64,000 nt of DNA. Origin: Planctomycetaceae bacterium. Its GTDB lineage: Bacteria > Planctomycetota > Planctomycetia > Planctomycetales > Planctomycetaceae. The position numbers were made by a program, and so were the translations under genes. Of the stretch, positions 10,695-23,300 are shown piece by piece. A model generated the notes under the pieces. The model was not told the origin of the DNA, ran no database searches, and worked only from the letters and a program-made list of their open reading frames with translations. Position 1 is the stretch's first letter. Each line of letters starts with the position of its first letter. Location: contig JAKFUG010000027.1 in NCBI GenBank assembly GCA_021732785.1, positions 124,001 to 188,000 on the forward strand, in the 5' to 3' direction.

Positions 10695-12122
10695 ATGTCG
10701 ATTCTGGAAACCGCCTTGCAGGACGCGTTCAATCGCCGCCTCTTTCTCCGCCATTCGACAACGGCGATGGGAGCCGCGGCGCTCGGTTCATTGTTCTCTC
10801 CTCGCGGGGTCGCCGCCGAACCGGCACCGGTGGCCAAAGCCAAACGGATGATCTACCTGTTTCAATCCGGCGCGCCATCGCAGATGGACCTGTTCGATCC
10901 CAAGCCGGGAATGACCGCACACCGCGGCGAGGATTTACCGGCGTCGATCCGTCAGGGACAACGGCTCACGACGATGACGTCCGGACAAGCCCAATTTCCG
11001 GTCGCGCCGTCGATTTTCCAGTTCGCCCAACACGGTCAAAGTGGAATGTGGCTCAGCGAGTTGTTACCCCACTTATCCAAGGTTGCGGACGATCTCTGCA
11101 TGATTCGCTCGGTCCATACCGAGGCGATCAATCACGATCCGGCGATCACCTTCTGTCAGACGGGATCGCAGCTCGCCGGACGTCCCAGCATTGGGTCGTG
11201 GGTCAGTTACGGGCTCGGCAGCGAGAATGCCGACCTCCCGGCATACGTGGTGCTGACATCGTTTGGCAGCGGCCGCCCGGATGACCAGCCCCTCTACGAT
11301 CGCCTGTGGGGTTCCGGCTTCCTGCCGTCGAAACATCAGGGCGTGAAGTTTCGCAACAAGGGCGATGCGGTTCTGTACCTCACCGATCCCCCTGGCGTGG
11401 ATCGGCAAGCCCGCCGGCAAATGCTCGATCGTCTGGCGGCATTGAACCAGCAGCATCACACCGTGGTCGCCGATCCGGAGATCCAAACCCGCATCGCGCA
11501 GTATGAGATGGCGTTCCGGATGCAAACCAGCGTGCCCGATCTGCTCGACATCACGCAGGAACCGAAGCACATTCTGGACATGTACGGGCCGGATGTGACA
11601 CGCCCGGGTTCCTATGCGGCGAACTGTCTGCTCGCCCGCCGTCTTGCCGAGCGCGACGTGCGCTTCGTGCAACTTTTCCACATGGGTTGGGATCACCACG
11701 GCGGGTTGCCTGCGGCGATCAAGGGCCAATGCCGCGATACCGATCAAGCCACGGCGGCACTCATCACCGATCTGAAGCAGCGCGGCCTGTTCGACGACAC
11801 GCTCATCGTCTGGGGCGGCGAATTCGGCCGCACGATTTACTCACAAGGCGGCCTCAGCGAGAACAATTACGGTCGCGATCATCATCCGCGCTGTTTCACC
11901 GTGCTGATGGCGGGGGCGGGTATCAAAGGGGGCGTGACTTACGGCGAAACGGACGACTATTGCTACAACATCGTGCGTGATCCGGTCCATGTCCACGACC
12001 TCAATGCCACCATCCTGCATTTGATGGGCGTGGACCACACCCGGCTCACCTATCGCTACCAGGGCCGCGATTTCCGCCTCACCGACATCCACGGCGATGT
12101 GGTCACCGGCGTGTTGAGTTAA
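10695..12122 (+). CDS. DUF1501 domain protein (exported)
   Basis: 475-residue DUF1501 protein, a family related to the alkaline-phosphatase/sulfatase fold and usually encoded next to PSD1/DUF1549/DUF1553 proteins. The N-terminus FNRRLFLRHSTTAMGAAALGS has a twin-arginine-like signal. Recognisable family segments are LFQSGAPSQMDLFDPKPG, HTEAINHDPA, WDHHGG and WGGEFGRTIYS. It begins 21 bp after the partner gene and clearly forms an operon with it. Molecular function is not established. The gene ends 12 bp from the convergent TolC-like gene. Confidence 0.92.
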   Translation: MSILETALQDAFNRRLFLRHSTTAMGAAALGSLFSPRGVAAEPAPVAKAKRMIYLFQSGAPSQMDLFDPKPGMTAHRGEDLPASIRQGQRLTTMTSGQAQFPVAPSIFQFAQHGQSGMWLSELLPHLSKVADDLCMIRSVHTEAINHDPAITFCQTGSQLAGRPSIGSWVSYGLGSENADLPAYVVLTSFGSGRPDDQPLYDRLWGSGFLPSKHQGVKFRNKGDAVLYLTDPPGVDRQARRQMLDRLAALNQQHHTVVADPEIQTRIAQYEMAFRMQTSVPDLLDITQEPKHILDMYGPDVTRPGSYAANCLLARRLAERDVRFVQLFHMGWDHHGGLPAAIKGQCRDTDQATAALITDLKQRGLFDDTLIVWGGEFGRTIYSQGGLSENNYGRDHHPRCFTVLMAGAGIKGGVTYGETDDYCYNIVRDPVHVHDLNATILHLMGVDHTRLTYRYQGRDFRLTDIHGDVVTGVLS

Positions 12123-12134
12123 TCCGCATTCCGT

Positions 12135-14093
12135 TTAACCGTTCGTCAGCGGAATTTCGGGAATCAACTCCACGCTCCCCGGAGGGACCATCAACGGTCC
12201 CGGTGGATTCGGTTTGGTGTTGAGCGATGGCTCCGACGGAACCTGATTGCTCGCACTCACCTGGACAAAGTGCGATTCGAGCAGGTCGCCAGCCCGGTAA
12301 CGGATATCGAGCAGGGCTTTGGAATGTTCCGCCAGCGCTCGATGCCGCGCCGTTTCCGCGATGGCCAGACTCTGTTGCGATCGCAATAGCAAGTCGAGAC
12401 TCGTGCGGCCGGCTTCGTAGTCGGCCGATGCCGCCATCACGCGCCGTTTTGACGCTTTTAGCCGGAGGGTTTGGATCTCGGTCTGTTTCTTCCAGCGTTC
12501 GAGCGCCTGCAAGGAGGCGTGCAACTCGTGGCCGATTTCGATTTCCTGTTGCTCGAGCGCTTTCCGGGCCTTTATCAGCTTGAGATCGATCTGTCGGATC
12601 TGTGCCCGTTCCGCACGCAAATACAGTGGCACCGAGAATTCCAGCCCCATACTCCAGCCGACCTGCTGACCGCGCAGCAATGTGCTGTACGCCGAATTGT
12701 AACCGTAGAATGTCGAACCATCGTTCGTCTGTTGATTGTAGAGATCGTTGCCGAAGCCGTTGAGGTGCGAGTTCGCGACGAAGTCCAACCGGGGATTCGC
12801 CAGGTTACGGGCGGCTTCCGCCTGCAACACCAGACTCTCGATTTGCGATTTCTGCCGCCGCAAGTCGAGTCGATTGAGATATGCCGACTGTAACAGGGCC
12901 ACACGATCAATTTCGGCAACCGAATCCGTCGGCAGATCGGCCGGTTTCAGCACGCGTTCGTCTTCCGCCGGCAAACCCAACAGGCGTCGCAGCCGACCTT
13001 CCACGGAATACATGTTGCTGAGCGAGCTTTCGACCCGGCCCTCACTGTCGAGTGCGAGTTCCTCCGCCTGGGCTTCATCCGCGGCACCACCGCCGGGCAG
13101 CCCGCGCGTAAATTTCGAGCGGACTTCTTCAAACGTCTGCCGGGCTCGGTCCCGCACGGCGACTTCCGATTCATAATCCTGATAGGCGGCGTACAAATCC
13201 CAATATTGCTGGCCGATGTCGCGCACCAGTTCGAGAACCTGCCGTTCGAAATCAATCTGCGAGATTTTGGTGTTAATCTGCGCAATCACCACACCCTGAT
13301 TCACACCGGAAACGCCGCGGGTTCGCTGGGAATTGTGGCCCGCAATCGCGTTCACTTCCGGACCGGCACCGGCCCACAACGGCTGGCGGAACTCGACGCC
13401 GAGTTGTCCGGTATAGGCCGACGTAAACAACCGGGCCGACGCATTATTCGAGTTGTAGTCCCAATTATGAACCAGCGAGATCGTCCCCCCGGAGACCAAC
13501 GGTTGATCCAGCCGAATGTCGAATGCACCCGCATCGGTGGTCAACACGCTTCCCGGTGTCAGGCCGCCAGCGAGAAAGAGGTTGTTCTGAACCTGCTCGT
13601 CGCGGGAGAGGCTCGTCGACGCCGTCACACGCGGGTCGTAATCGGACAGCGCCGCCGGCACGCCGCGATTGCCGAAGAGCACGCCGTTATCCTGAATCGC
13701 CACGTCGAAGATCGACGGCACAAAATCGGCATTCGACAACAACGGGTTATTCGGTGCGAGAAACTGGGCATTTTGCCGAATGATCGCGTTGTTTCGCAGC
13801 CCCATTTGGACTGCTTCCTGCAGGGCAATCGGCCAGATTTCCTCGGAACGCGGGGGGCGTAAACCCCGCGTGGATGGACTGAGTGTTTGCGCATGCGGAG
13901 TCGCCGCTTCCACGGCGTCGAATTGAACCCGATGGGCCGCCTGCCGGTAGTAATCGAGTTGCGCATCCCCCACCCAGGGGACTTCCTCGTCGAGGCCGAT
14001 GCCAATACAGCCGGCAGCGAAGCACGCCATGCTCATGGCGCAAACAATCGCTAGTGGTAGCCGGACCGCAGTCATGGCGTGGGAAACTCGCAT
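12135..14093 (-). CDS. TolC-family outer-membrane efflux lipoprotein
   Basis: 652-residue TolC-like protein, the outer-membrane channel used by type I secretion and efflux systems. The leader ends in a lipobox (FAAG-C, cysteine near residue 29), so it is probably lipid-anchored. Two long coiled-coil halves follow (for example FERQVLELVRDIGQQYWDLYAAYQ and LKLIKARKALEQQEIEIG, split here), as in the TolC helical barrel. It is the last gene of the minus-strand block with the giant cadherin protein and three HlyD-type adaptors, so it is the obvious channel partner. Neither possible start (14093 or 14075) has a clear ribosome-binding site. Confidence 0.85.
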   Translation of the reverse strand: MRVSHAMTAVRLPLAIVCAMSMACFAAGCIGIGLDEEVPWVGDAQLDYYRQAAHRVQFDAVEAATPHAQTLSPSTRGLRPPRSEEIWPIALQEAVQMGLRNNAIIRQNAQFLAPNNPLLSNADFVPSIFDVAIQDNGVLFGNRGVPAALSDYDPRVTASTSLSRDEQVQNNLFLAGGLTPGSVLTTDAGAFDIRLDQPLVSGGTISLVHNWDYNSNNASARLFTSAYTGQLGVEFRQPLWAGAGPEVNAIAGHNSQRTRGVSGVNQGVVIAQINTKISQIDFERQVLELVRDIGQQYWDLYAAYQDYESEVAVRDRARQTFEEVRSKFTRGLPGGGAADEAQAEELALDSEGRVESSLSNMYSVEGRLRRLLGLPAEDERVLKPADLPTDSVAEIDRVALLQSAYLNRLDLRRQKSQIESLVLQAEAARNLANPRLDFVANSHLNGFGNDLYNQQTNDGSTFYGYNSAYSTLLRGQQVGWSMGLEFSVPLYLRAERAQIRQIDLKLIKARKALEQQEIEIGHELHASLQALERWKKQTEIQTLRLKASKRRVMAASADYEAGRTSLDLLLRSQQSLAIAETARHRALAEHSKALLDIRYRAGDLLESHFVQVSASNQVPSEPSLNTKPNPPGPLMVPPGSVELIPEIPLTNG

Positions 14094-14261
14094 GGAAATG
14101 TAACGGCAATTTCTGCCGGAAGGGGATGCCGGAGATGTACTGAAAGCCGGTCAACGTGTCGAGAGCGCTTCGGCAAAATTTGCCGAAAGGAGTGCGTCCC
14201 CGCATCGTCCATGCGAGTAAAGGCAGACACGTCATCGCGTTAGAATGACGGCACCAGCAAC

Positions 14262-14297
14262 GAAAAAGCCCGGCGTTTCATCAGAAACACCGGGCTT
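14262..14297 (-). terminator. Terminator of the giant cadherin gene
   Basis: On the minus strand a 13-bp stem with one mismatch (arms 14285-14297 and 14266-14278) and a 6-base loop is followed by a T-run. It lies 25 bp past the stop codon and separates the cadherin gene from the TolC-like gene. Confidence 0.7.
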
Positions 14298-14321
14298 CGG
14301 TTCGCATTCAGCAGTCAATCA

Positions 14322-17300
14322 TCAATTCTGGAAGAACGAAAACAACCCTGAGCTGGACTTGGCTTTGGTGGTCGCTGCCACCGGGGCTTCCAGGCGTCCG
14401 GTGTTGCTGACCACCACTTTCACGTTGCCGACACTCGACAATGCCGGGCTGCCGTTGTCCGTCACACGGATCTGCAGGTTGTACTGCTGACCGTTCGACA
14501 GAATTCCCAGGCGGTTATTCACCCGCAGTTGGCCCGTCGTGGCGTTGATGCTGAAGATGTTGTTGAACGCCCCGTTGCCGCCGACGATCGCGTAAGTCCG
14601 CGTCTGGCCGGCATCGGGATCGGTCGCCACCACCGTGCCCACCACCGTGGCGTTGGCCGCCCCGGTTCGCACGGTGAATTGCTGCGAAGGCACCACCGGC
14701 GGTTCGTTCTTGTCCAACAGGTTCACGGTTACGGTCGCCGAACCCGACTTGACCGGTGAACCGTTGTCGGCTGCGGTCACCGTGAGGTTGAACACCGGCG
14801 TCGTTTCGAAGTCGAGCGCCGCCGCATTGCCGACAGTGAGCGCCCCGGTGGTCGGGTTGATCACGAAGGCACCGTTCACATTCCCGCCCGTGATCGAGAA
14901 CGTCCGCGTCTGTCCGGGATCCTGATCGGTCGCCACGATCGTGCCGATGGAAGCGCCTGCAGCGCTGTTCTCGAAGATCGTGAACGCCTTGGCTTGCACC
15001 ACGGGCGCGTCGTTGGCATTGAGGATGGTAATCGCCACGCTGGTGGCGGCCTGCAATGCCGGGTTGCCGTTATCGGTCGCGGTGATTCCCAATGTGAAGT
15101 TGGTCAGCCCGGACTCGAAATCGATGGCCGCCGGATTCGCCACGCGGATATTCCCCGCGTTGTCGATGCTGAAGGCCCCGTTGTTATTGCCGCTGACAAT
15201 CGCGTACGTCAGCACGGTGCCGGCGTCCGGATCGGTGGCGGCGCTCGTCCCGACAAGCGTGCCGACCGGCATGTTTTCCGGAATCGTGAACAGCGGGTTA
15301 TTGGCGGCGAACTTCGGTGCTTCGTTAACGTTGGTGAGGTTCACCGTCACCGTCGCCGACCGTTGTTGTGCCGGTTGACCGTTGTCGATCACCCGCACCG
15401 TCAACAGGAACTGCGGCGAAGCCTCGTAGTTGAGAGCCTGCGGATTGCTGACCGACAAGACCCCCGTCTGAGCGTTGATGCTGAACGCGTTCAAGGTGTT
15501 GCCCGCGGTAATCGCGTACGTCACCGACTGACCCGCATCGGCTTCGGTCGCCACAACGGAGCCGACCACCACTCCGGCGGCACTGTTTTCGGCCACAGTG
15601 AACGTCTGCGGCAGAATCGTCGGAGCATCGTTCACGTTCTGCAGGTTAACCGTCACCACGCCGCTGCCGGTGGCTGCCGGAGAACCGTTGTCGGTGGCAG
15701 ACACCGTCAGGTTAAAGAACGGGTTGACTTCGAAATCGATCGCCGCCGCATTGTTGACCCGGATTTCTCCGGTCGAAGCGTTGATGGTAAAGGCATTGGC
15801 GGTGTTCCCGGCGGTGATGGCAAAGGTGCGCGTCTGACCGGCATCGCCATCGTTCGCGACCACCGTTCCCACGATTGTGCCCAGGGGGCTGTTTTCCGGA
15901 AGCGTGAACGTCTGCGGCGGAACCACTGGGGCGTCGTTCAAGTTCGTCAGAGTGATCCGCAGATTCGCGGTTGATGACAGGACGGGCGTCCCGTTATCTG
16001 TCACCAGCATCGTGAGATTGAAGACCGGGTTCGTTTCAAAGTCGATGGCCGCGGCGTTGTTGACCGTGATCAACCCCGTCGATGGATCGATGGAAAACGC
16101 GTTGCCGGTGTTCCCCGCGGTGATGGCGTACGTCAACGTCTGGCCCGCGTCCTGGTCCTTCGCGACGATCTTGTAATCGAGTACCAGCGTTCCGACCGGC
16201 ATGTTCTCCGGTCGCGTGATGAAGCCATCGTAGACCGACGGCGCATCGTTCACGTTCGTCAGCACCACGGTCATCACGGCGGTGGATGTCAACGCCGGAT
16301 TGCCGCTGTCGGTGACCGACACGGTCAGGTTGAACGGCGGCTGATTTTCCCAATCGAGCCCCGCCGGATTCGCGACGGTGATCACCCCGGTCGTCGGGTT
16401 GATCGCAAAGACGTTCTGCACGCCCCCACCGGCGGTCTGGTTACCAGCGGTGATCGCGTACGTCAACGTCTGTCCGGCATCCTGATCCGTTGCCCCCGCG
16501 GCGACCACCACGGTTCCGACCGGGCTGTTTTCCGGGAGCGTCACCGTCTTGTTGGCGATGACCGGGGCATCGTTCACATTGTTTACCGTGACAACCAACT
16601 GCGCGGTTGACGTCAGCGGAGGGGCCCCGTTATCGGAAACCTGAATCGTCAGATTGAATGACGGATTCGTTTCAAAATCGACCGCCGCGGGGTTCGCCAC
16701 CGTGATGAGCCCGGTGGACGAGTTGATAGCGAAGGCCGCCCCGGTGTTCCCGGCGATAATCGCATAGGTCAGCGTCTGGGCGGGCCGGTCGCGATCGGAA
16801 GCTACAATCGTGTAATCGAGGAGCGTGGCTCCCAAAGCCGGGTTTTCGTTGATCGCCACCGCAGCGTTATAAACGTGCGGAGCGTCGTTCACGTCGGTCA
16901 GTTTCACGACGATGGTCGCCACTCCCGACAGCGCCGGCGTCCCATTGTCGGTCACCGTCACCTGCAGCAGGAACGGCGGCTGATTTTCGTAGTCCAGCCG
17001 GGTCGAATCCGCGACGGTGATTTCGCCCGTCGTGCTGTTGATCGTGAACGTGTTGTTCACGTTCCCGCCCGTGATGGCGTACGTCAGCGACTGGCCGACA
17101 TCGTCGTCGCTGGCCACCACGGTATGCACCGACGTTCCGACCGGGCTGTTTTCGGCCAGCATAACCGTTGCCGGAGTGACGACCGGGGCCTCTTGCACGT
17201 TGGTCAGGTTGATGGTCACATTGCTGTTGACCGGAGCACCCACGCCATCGCTGACGGCCACCACGAGGTTGAACACGGGGTTCACTTCGAAGTTAATCGC

Positions 17301-20300
17301 GGCGAGCGTCTTAACCGTGATCACCCCGGTTGCCGAGTTGATCTGGAACGCGCTGCCGGTGTTCCCACTGGTGATCGTGTAACTCAGCGTCTGACCCGCA
17401 TCCGGGTCCGAAGCCGTCACGCCCCCTACCACCGTCCCCACCGGTGTATTTTCCGGAATGGTGAAGGTCGGATTGTTGACCGTCGGCAATTCGTTCAAAT
17501 CATTGACATTCACAGTCAGTGTGGCCGTCGACGTGTTCACGTTTGGAGCCGTGCCCGAACCACTATCGGTCGCCACAATCGTCAAGCTGTAAGTTGGCGT
17601 CGCTTCGAAGTTCAGCAAAGCCGAATTCGCGACTGTCACCACACCCGTCGTCGGGTTGATCGTGAATGTCCCATTATTCCCTGCTGTGATCGCGTAGCTT
17701 ACGGTCTGCGAAGCGTCGGGGTTTGCGGCCGTGAAGGTCGCTACCACAGTGCCGTTCGGCATGTTCTCGTTGATGCCGACTGTCTGATTCCCGATGGTCG
17801 GGGCTTCGTTGATGTCCGTCAGGTTGATGGTCACATTGCTGTTGACCGGAGCCCCAACGCCATCGCTCACCGCCACCACGAGGTTGAACACCGGGTTCGT
17901 CTCGAAGTTGACCGCCGCCAGCGTTTTAACCGTAATCACCCCCGTCGCCGAGTTGATCTGGAACGCATTGCCCGTATTCCCGCTGGTGATCGTGTAACTC
18001 AGCGTCTGACCCACATCCGGATCGGTTGCCGTCACTCCGCCCACCACCGTTCCCACCGGCGTGTTTTCCGCAATCGTAAAGGTCGGATTATTAACCGACG
18101 GCAACTCGTTCAGATTCCCCACGTTCACCGTCAGCGTCACCGTTGACGTGTTCACATTCGGAGCCGTGCCCGAACCGGTATCCGTCGCTACGATCGTCAG
18201 GCTGTAGGTCGGAGTCGCTTCGAAGTTCAGCAGGGCCGAATTAGCAACTGTCACCACACCCGTCGCCGGGTTGATCGTGAACGTCCCGTCATTCCCCGCC
18301 GTAATTGCGTACGTCACCGTTTGTGACGATTCCGGATTCGCAGCGGTAAAGGTTGCCACCACCGTACCGTTCGGAGAATTCTCATTCACGCTGACCGTCT
18401 GGCTTCCAATCAACGGGGCTTCGTTGATGTCCGTGAGGTTAATGGTCACATTGCTGTTGACCGGTGCACCCACGCCGTCGCTCACCGCCACGACGAGGTT
18501 GAACACGGGGTTCGTCTCGAAGTTAATTGCGGACAAGGTCTGAACCGTGATCACCCCCGTCGCCGAGTTGATCTGGAACCCATTTCCCGTGTTCCCGCTG
18601 GTGATCGTGTAACTCAGCGTCTGACCCACATCGGGATCCGAGGCCGTTACTCCACCAACCACCGTCCCCACCGAAGTATTTTCCGGGATGGTAAACATCG
18701 GGTTGTTGACGGTCGGAAGCTCGTTCAGGTTGTTGACGTTGATTGTGAGCGTCGCGGTCGAAGTATTGACATTCGGAGCCGTTCCCGAACCAGTGTCGGT
18801 TGCCACAATCGTCAAGCTATAATTCGGAGTGGCTTCAAAGTTCAACAACGTCGTATCAGCCACCGTCACCACACCCGTCGTCGGATTGATCGTAAAGGTC
18901 CCATTATTCCCCGCCGTAATCGCGTATGTCACCGTTTGTGACGACTCCGGATTCACTGCGGTAAAGGTGGCTACCACCGTACCGTTCGGCATGTTCTCGT
19001 TGATGCCGACTGTCTGATTCCCGATGGCCGGGGCTTCGTTGATGTCCGTCAGATTAATGGTCACATTGCTGTTGACCGGAGCACCGACACCATCGCTCAC
19101 CGCCACCACGAGGTTGAACACCGGGTTCGTCTCGAAGTTGACCGCCGAAGCCGTAGCGACGCTGATCTGTCCGGACGAGTTGATGCTGAATGCCGAGCCG
19201 GTATTCCCGCTCATAATCGTGTACGACAGCGTCTGACCCACATCCGGGTCGGTTGCTGTCACCGAACCCACCACGGTTGTCACGGGGCTGTTTTCCGGCA
19301 GCGTGAACGTGGGGTTGTTCACCGTCGGCAATTCATTGAGGTCGTTGACATTGATCGTCAGCGTGGCCGTCGACGTGTTCACATTCGGTGGCACCGCTGA
19401 ACCGTTATCCGTCGCCACAATCGTGAGGCTGTAAGACGGGGTCGCTTCGAAGTTCAGCAATGTCGTGTCTTTAACAAACACAACCCCGGATGAAGTGATA
19501 TCGAACGTCCCGTTGTTCCCGGCGGTGATGGCATAGCTCACCGTCTGCGCGGCATCCGGATTGGCTGCCGTGAAGGTCGCCACCGTGGTGTTATTGGGGG
19601 AGTTCTCGTTGATGCTCACCATCTGGCTGGTGATCACCGGGGCTTCGTTAATGTCGGTCAGGTTGATGGTCACATTGCTGTTGACCGGAGCCCCAACGCC
19701 ATCGCTCACCGCCACGACGAGGTTGAACACGGGGTTCACTTCGAAGTTCAGAGCACTCACATTCGCCACGGTGATCTGGCCATTGGCCGGGTTAACGGCG
19801 AAGGCCCCGCCCGTGTTCCCGGACGTCAACATGTAGCTGAGTGTTTGGCCGACATCGGGATCCGATGCCGTGACCGACCCGACCACAGTCAAATTGGCCG
19901 TATTCTCTGGCAAAGAGAAGGTCGGGTTGTTGACGGTCGGCAGTTCGTTCAGATCGGTGACATTGATCGTGATGGTGGCATTATCCGTCAACTGCGGATT
20001 GCCGCTGTCGATGACCGTAACCACAAGCGTGAAGACTGGATTGGTCTCAAAGTTCAGCAGTGCGAGATTCGCCACCAAGATATCGCCATTGGCATTGATG
20101 GAGAAGGTGTTGCCCAAGTTCCCCGCAGCCGCAATGCTGTAACTGAACGGCCCGGTTCCCCCCGTCCGGTTGACATTCCCAACCACGGTGGTGACGACGG
20201 AGTTTTCCGGCACCGACATGACCACATCATTGATGATCGGGGCATCGGCATCCAGCACATTGATTGTGACGATCGCCGTGTCGATCAACCCGCCGGGTAC

Positions 20301-23300
20301 CATGCTCGAACCCTGAGCGTCGGTCACTTGCACGAGCAACTGGAAGATCGGATTCTGGCTGAAGTCGACGGCTCCCGAGTTGGCAATGGTGACTTGACCC
20401 GAGACCGGATCGATGGCAAAGGCCCCGCCAACGTTACCGCCGATAATGTCGTACCGGAGCGTCTGTCCGACGTCTTGATCGGAGGCAATGACGGTCCCCA
20501 CCACGGTCGTGTTCGGCAGGCGATGTTCGATCACGCTCGGCAACGTCTGATCATTGATGACGGGGGCATCGTTCGCATTGGTGACGTTCACGGTCACGGT
20601 GGCGATGGCCGCCGTGGCCGGTGATCCAGTATCGGTGACCTGCACGATCAAGCCGTACGAGCTTCGCGCTTCGTAATTGAGGTTGGCCGGATTGGCGACG
20701 GTGATCTGGCCGGACGAGCCATTGATCGCAAACACGCTGCCGATGTTGCCGGAGAGAATCTTGTAAATTTTCCCCTGCGGAACATTGTCGTTGTCATCGG
20801 GATCCGACACGGTCAAAGCGGCCCCAACGTTCGTACCGGCAACGGCATCTTCGGCCACCGTCCGCGTCTGATCCGCCAGGACGATTTGTTCGTTGATGTC
20901 ATTCACGAAAATCGTGACGATCGCCGTGCTGAACAGCCCGATCGGAGTCGTGTTATCCGTGGCTTTCACCACGAGTGTCCAGGAGGACTGCGCTTCAAAA
21001 TCGAGTGCGGCCGGGTTAATGACCGTGATGTTCCCCATGTTATCGATGCCGAACGGGGTTCCCGCATTGACGATCGAGTAAGAGGTAATCGTCTGCGTCG
21101 CCCCCACAGTGGTCGCGGTTACGTTGCCGACAAAGGTCCCGGCGACGGACGACGGGCTTTCATTGATGGGGAAAGTGGCATCGTTGATGATCGGGGCCAC
21201 GGTGTTGGCGGGCACCACGTTGATCTGAACGGTGTTGACCGCGGACGAGAGCTGCAAATCGCGGTCAATGACGCGGACGCCCAAAGTGAAGCTGGGGTGC
21301 GTTGCCGCATTCAGGAAGGCATTGTTCGCCACCGTGATGATGCCCGTGGCGGGATCGATCGCGAACGTGTTATTCAGGTTGCCGTTGGTGATTTCGTAGG
21401 TGAACACATACCCCGTCGGCACGTTCAACGACTTCGGTAGATCCAGATCGGTGGCACGGACCTTACCGAGTTGTGTTCCGACCGGAGCCGCTTCCGCGAC
21501 ATTGAACGCCTGGCCGTCCGGAATGGACGTCGGCTCATTCACATCGGTGAGATTGATATCCATCGCCGCAATGGTCGCCAGATTCGGCGAGGCATTATCG
21601 GTCACCCGGATCAAAAGTCGGTACGTCGGCTTGGTTTCCCAATCGAGTGCCGAAGCGTTAGCCACGGTGATTTCGCTCGTCACCGAATTGATCGCGAACG
21701 CGTTATTGACGTTTCCGCCCGCGACGCCCCCCACAATGTTATAGGAGAAACTCTTCCCCGTCAGCGGCGAGAGCGTCTGCTCCAGCGAGGTCACATCGAA
21801 GGGAAGGAGCGGATCATTGACTTTGCCGATGACGGTTCCCGTGGGTGTGGTGCTGCTGGACGGCGAGTTCTCGGGAACGGTGAAGGTCTTGTCGGTCACC
21901 GCCGGGGCGGCTTCGCTCTGGTCGGTGATGGTCACAAAGACATATTCGTCGTAAGACAACGTCGGGTTATTCGGATTCAGGACGTTCGTGCCCTGCGCAT
22001 TGACCGAACTCATGTCCTGCACACGAACGAGAACGGGAATCGTCGTGGTGCCGAAGAAGTTGTTGAGAAATTCCACCCCGGAGACAAGCCCCGTCTGGCC
22101 GTCCGCCCGCGAGCCGATGAAGTACGGATCGGCCGTATTCGAAACCGTCAGCCGTGCGAGGGTCGGATTGGCTCCCCCGATATCGCTGCTGATGGTGAAC
22201 AGGTCACTTTGATTGATGACGCTGATCTGGTTTACGTCGCCCAACGCATTCTGGAAGGTGACGTCCCAACCATTGTTCGACCCGACAGTAAACGTCGCCA
22301 CCGACACGTTTCCGGCACCGACCGTCGGCAGACCATTCAACGCCGTCTGAATAGCCGGGGCCCCGGCGTTGTAGCCCAGCGCATCGGTGTAGGCCGTGAC
22401 GCTCAGTGAATTGACGTTGGTCTTCGACAATTGTCCGACGAACGTAATCACCCACGGTGCGCCATTACCGCCGCCCGGAGTGACCGTCACGTTGCCGCCA
22501 CCAATCGTGGACAACAATTGCAACTCGGACTGAACTTCCGCGGAGGTGGAGTTGTAGTGCAGGTGCTTGGTGGTCTGACCGTTGAAAGTGAGCGTGAAGA
22601 ACTTGTTGGCGTTGGGGAATGCCCCCATGTCCAGTGTCTGCACTTCATCGACGGCACCGGTCCCCTGTGTGGTTTGCGTCACCGGGAGCGTGCTGTTGAA
22701 GCCCAAAACGAACTTACCGCCGAGTGACAGCGAAGTCGGCTTGATGATCCGCTGGACTTCGCTAGTGGTCCCGGTCACCCCTTGGGTGGTCGTGGAACTC
22801 GACGCACCGAGAATCTGGTAGCGCAGAGTGGTATTGATGTTGTTATCACCGGTACCGTTGGCGTTGGTGTCCGATTGCCCAGAGACGTTCCCCGTGCCGC
22901 GGTTGCCCAAATTGGGGTTGTTGGGGTCCAGACCCGCCGTCGGGCTGCCCGCATTCTGATTGATGGCCGTAAAGGCGGTCACCACGCCGCCATTGCCAGT
23001 GAGCGGAGTTCCCGCAACCGAGTTCTCCGGAACGGTGAACGTCTGGTTCTGCTGGATAAACGGAATGTCGTTACGATTCACCAGATTGACGACGAAAGTC
23101 CCAGCAGTCGTCGCCGGAGCGGCGGCTCCAACGTCCCGAACATTGACGGTGATCGTGAAGCTGGGGCTGTTTTCGAAGTTAATCGCCGCGAAATTGTTGA
23201 CCGTGATTTGGCCGGTGTTTGCGTTGATTGCGAAGGGACTGGTCCCATTCACACCGGGGATCGTATATTGCAGCGTCTCGCCTTCCGGATCCGAGGCGGA

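Noticed and set aside
16875-18146. Long open frame (423 codons) on the plus strand across the cadherin gene
   Set aside because: It is the antisense of the repeated cadherin coding sequence, rich in His and Arg, with no ribosome-binding site or recognisable domain; its length follows from the repeated codon pattern.
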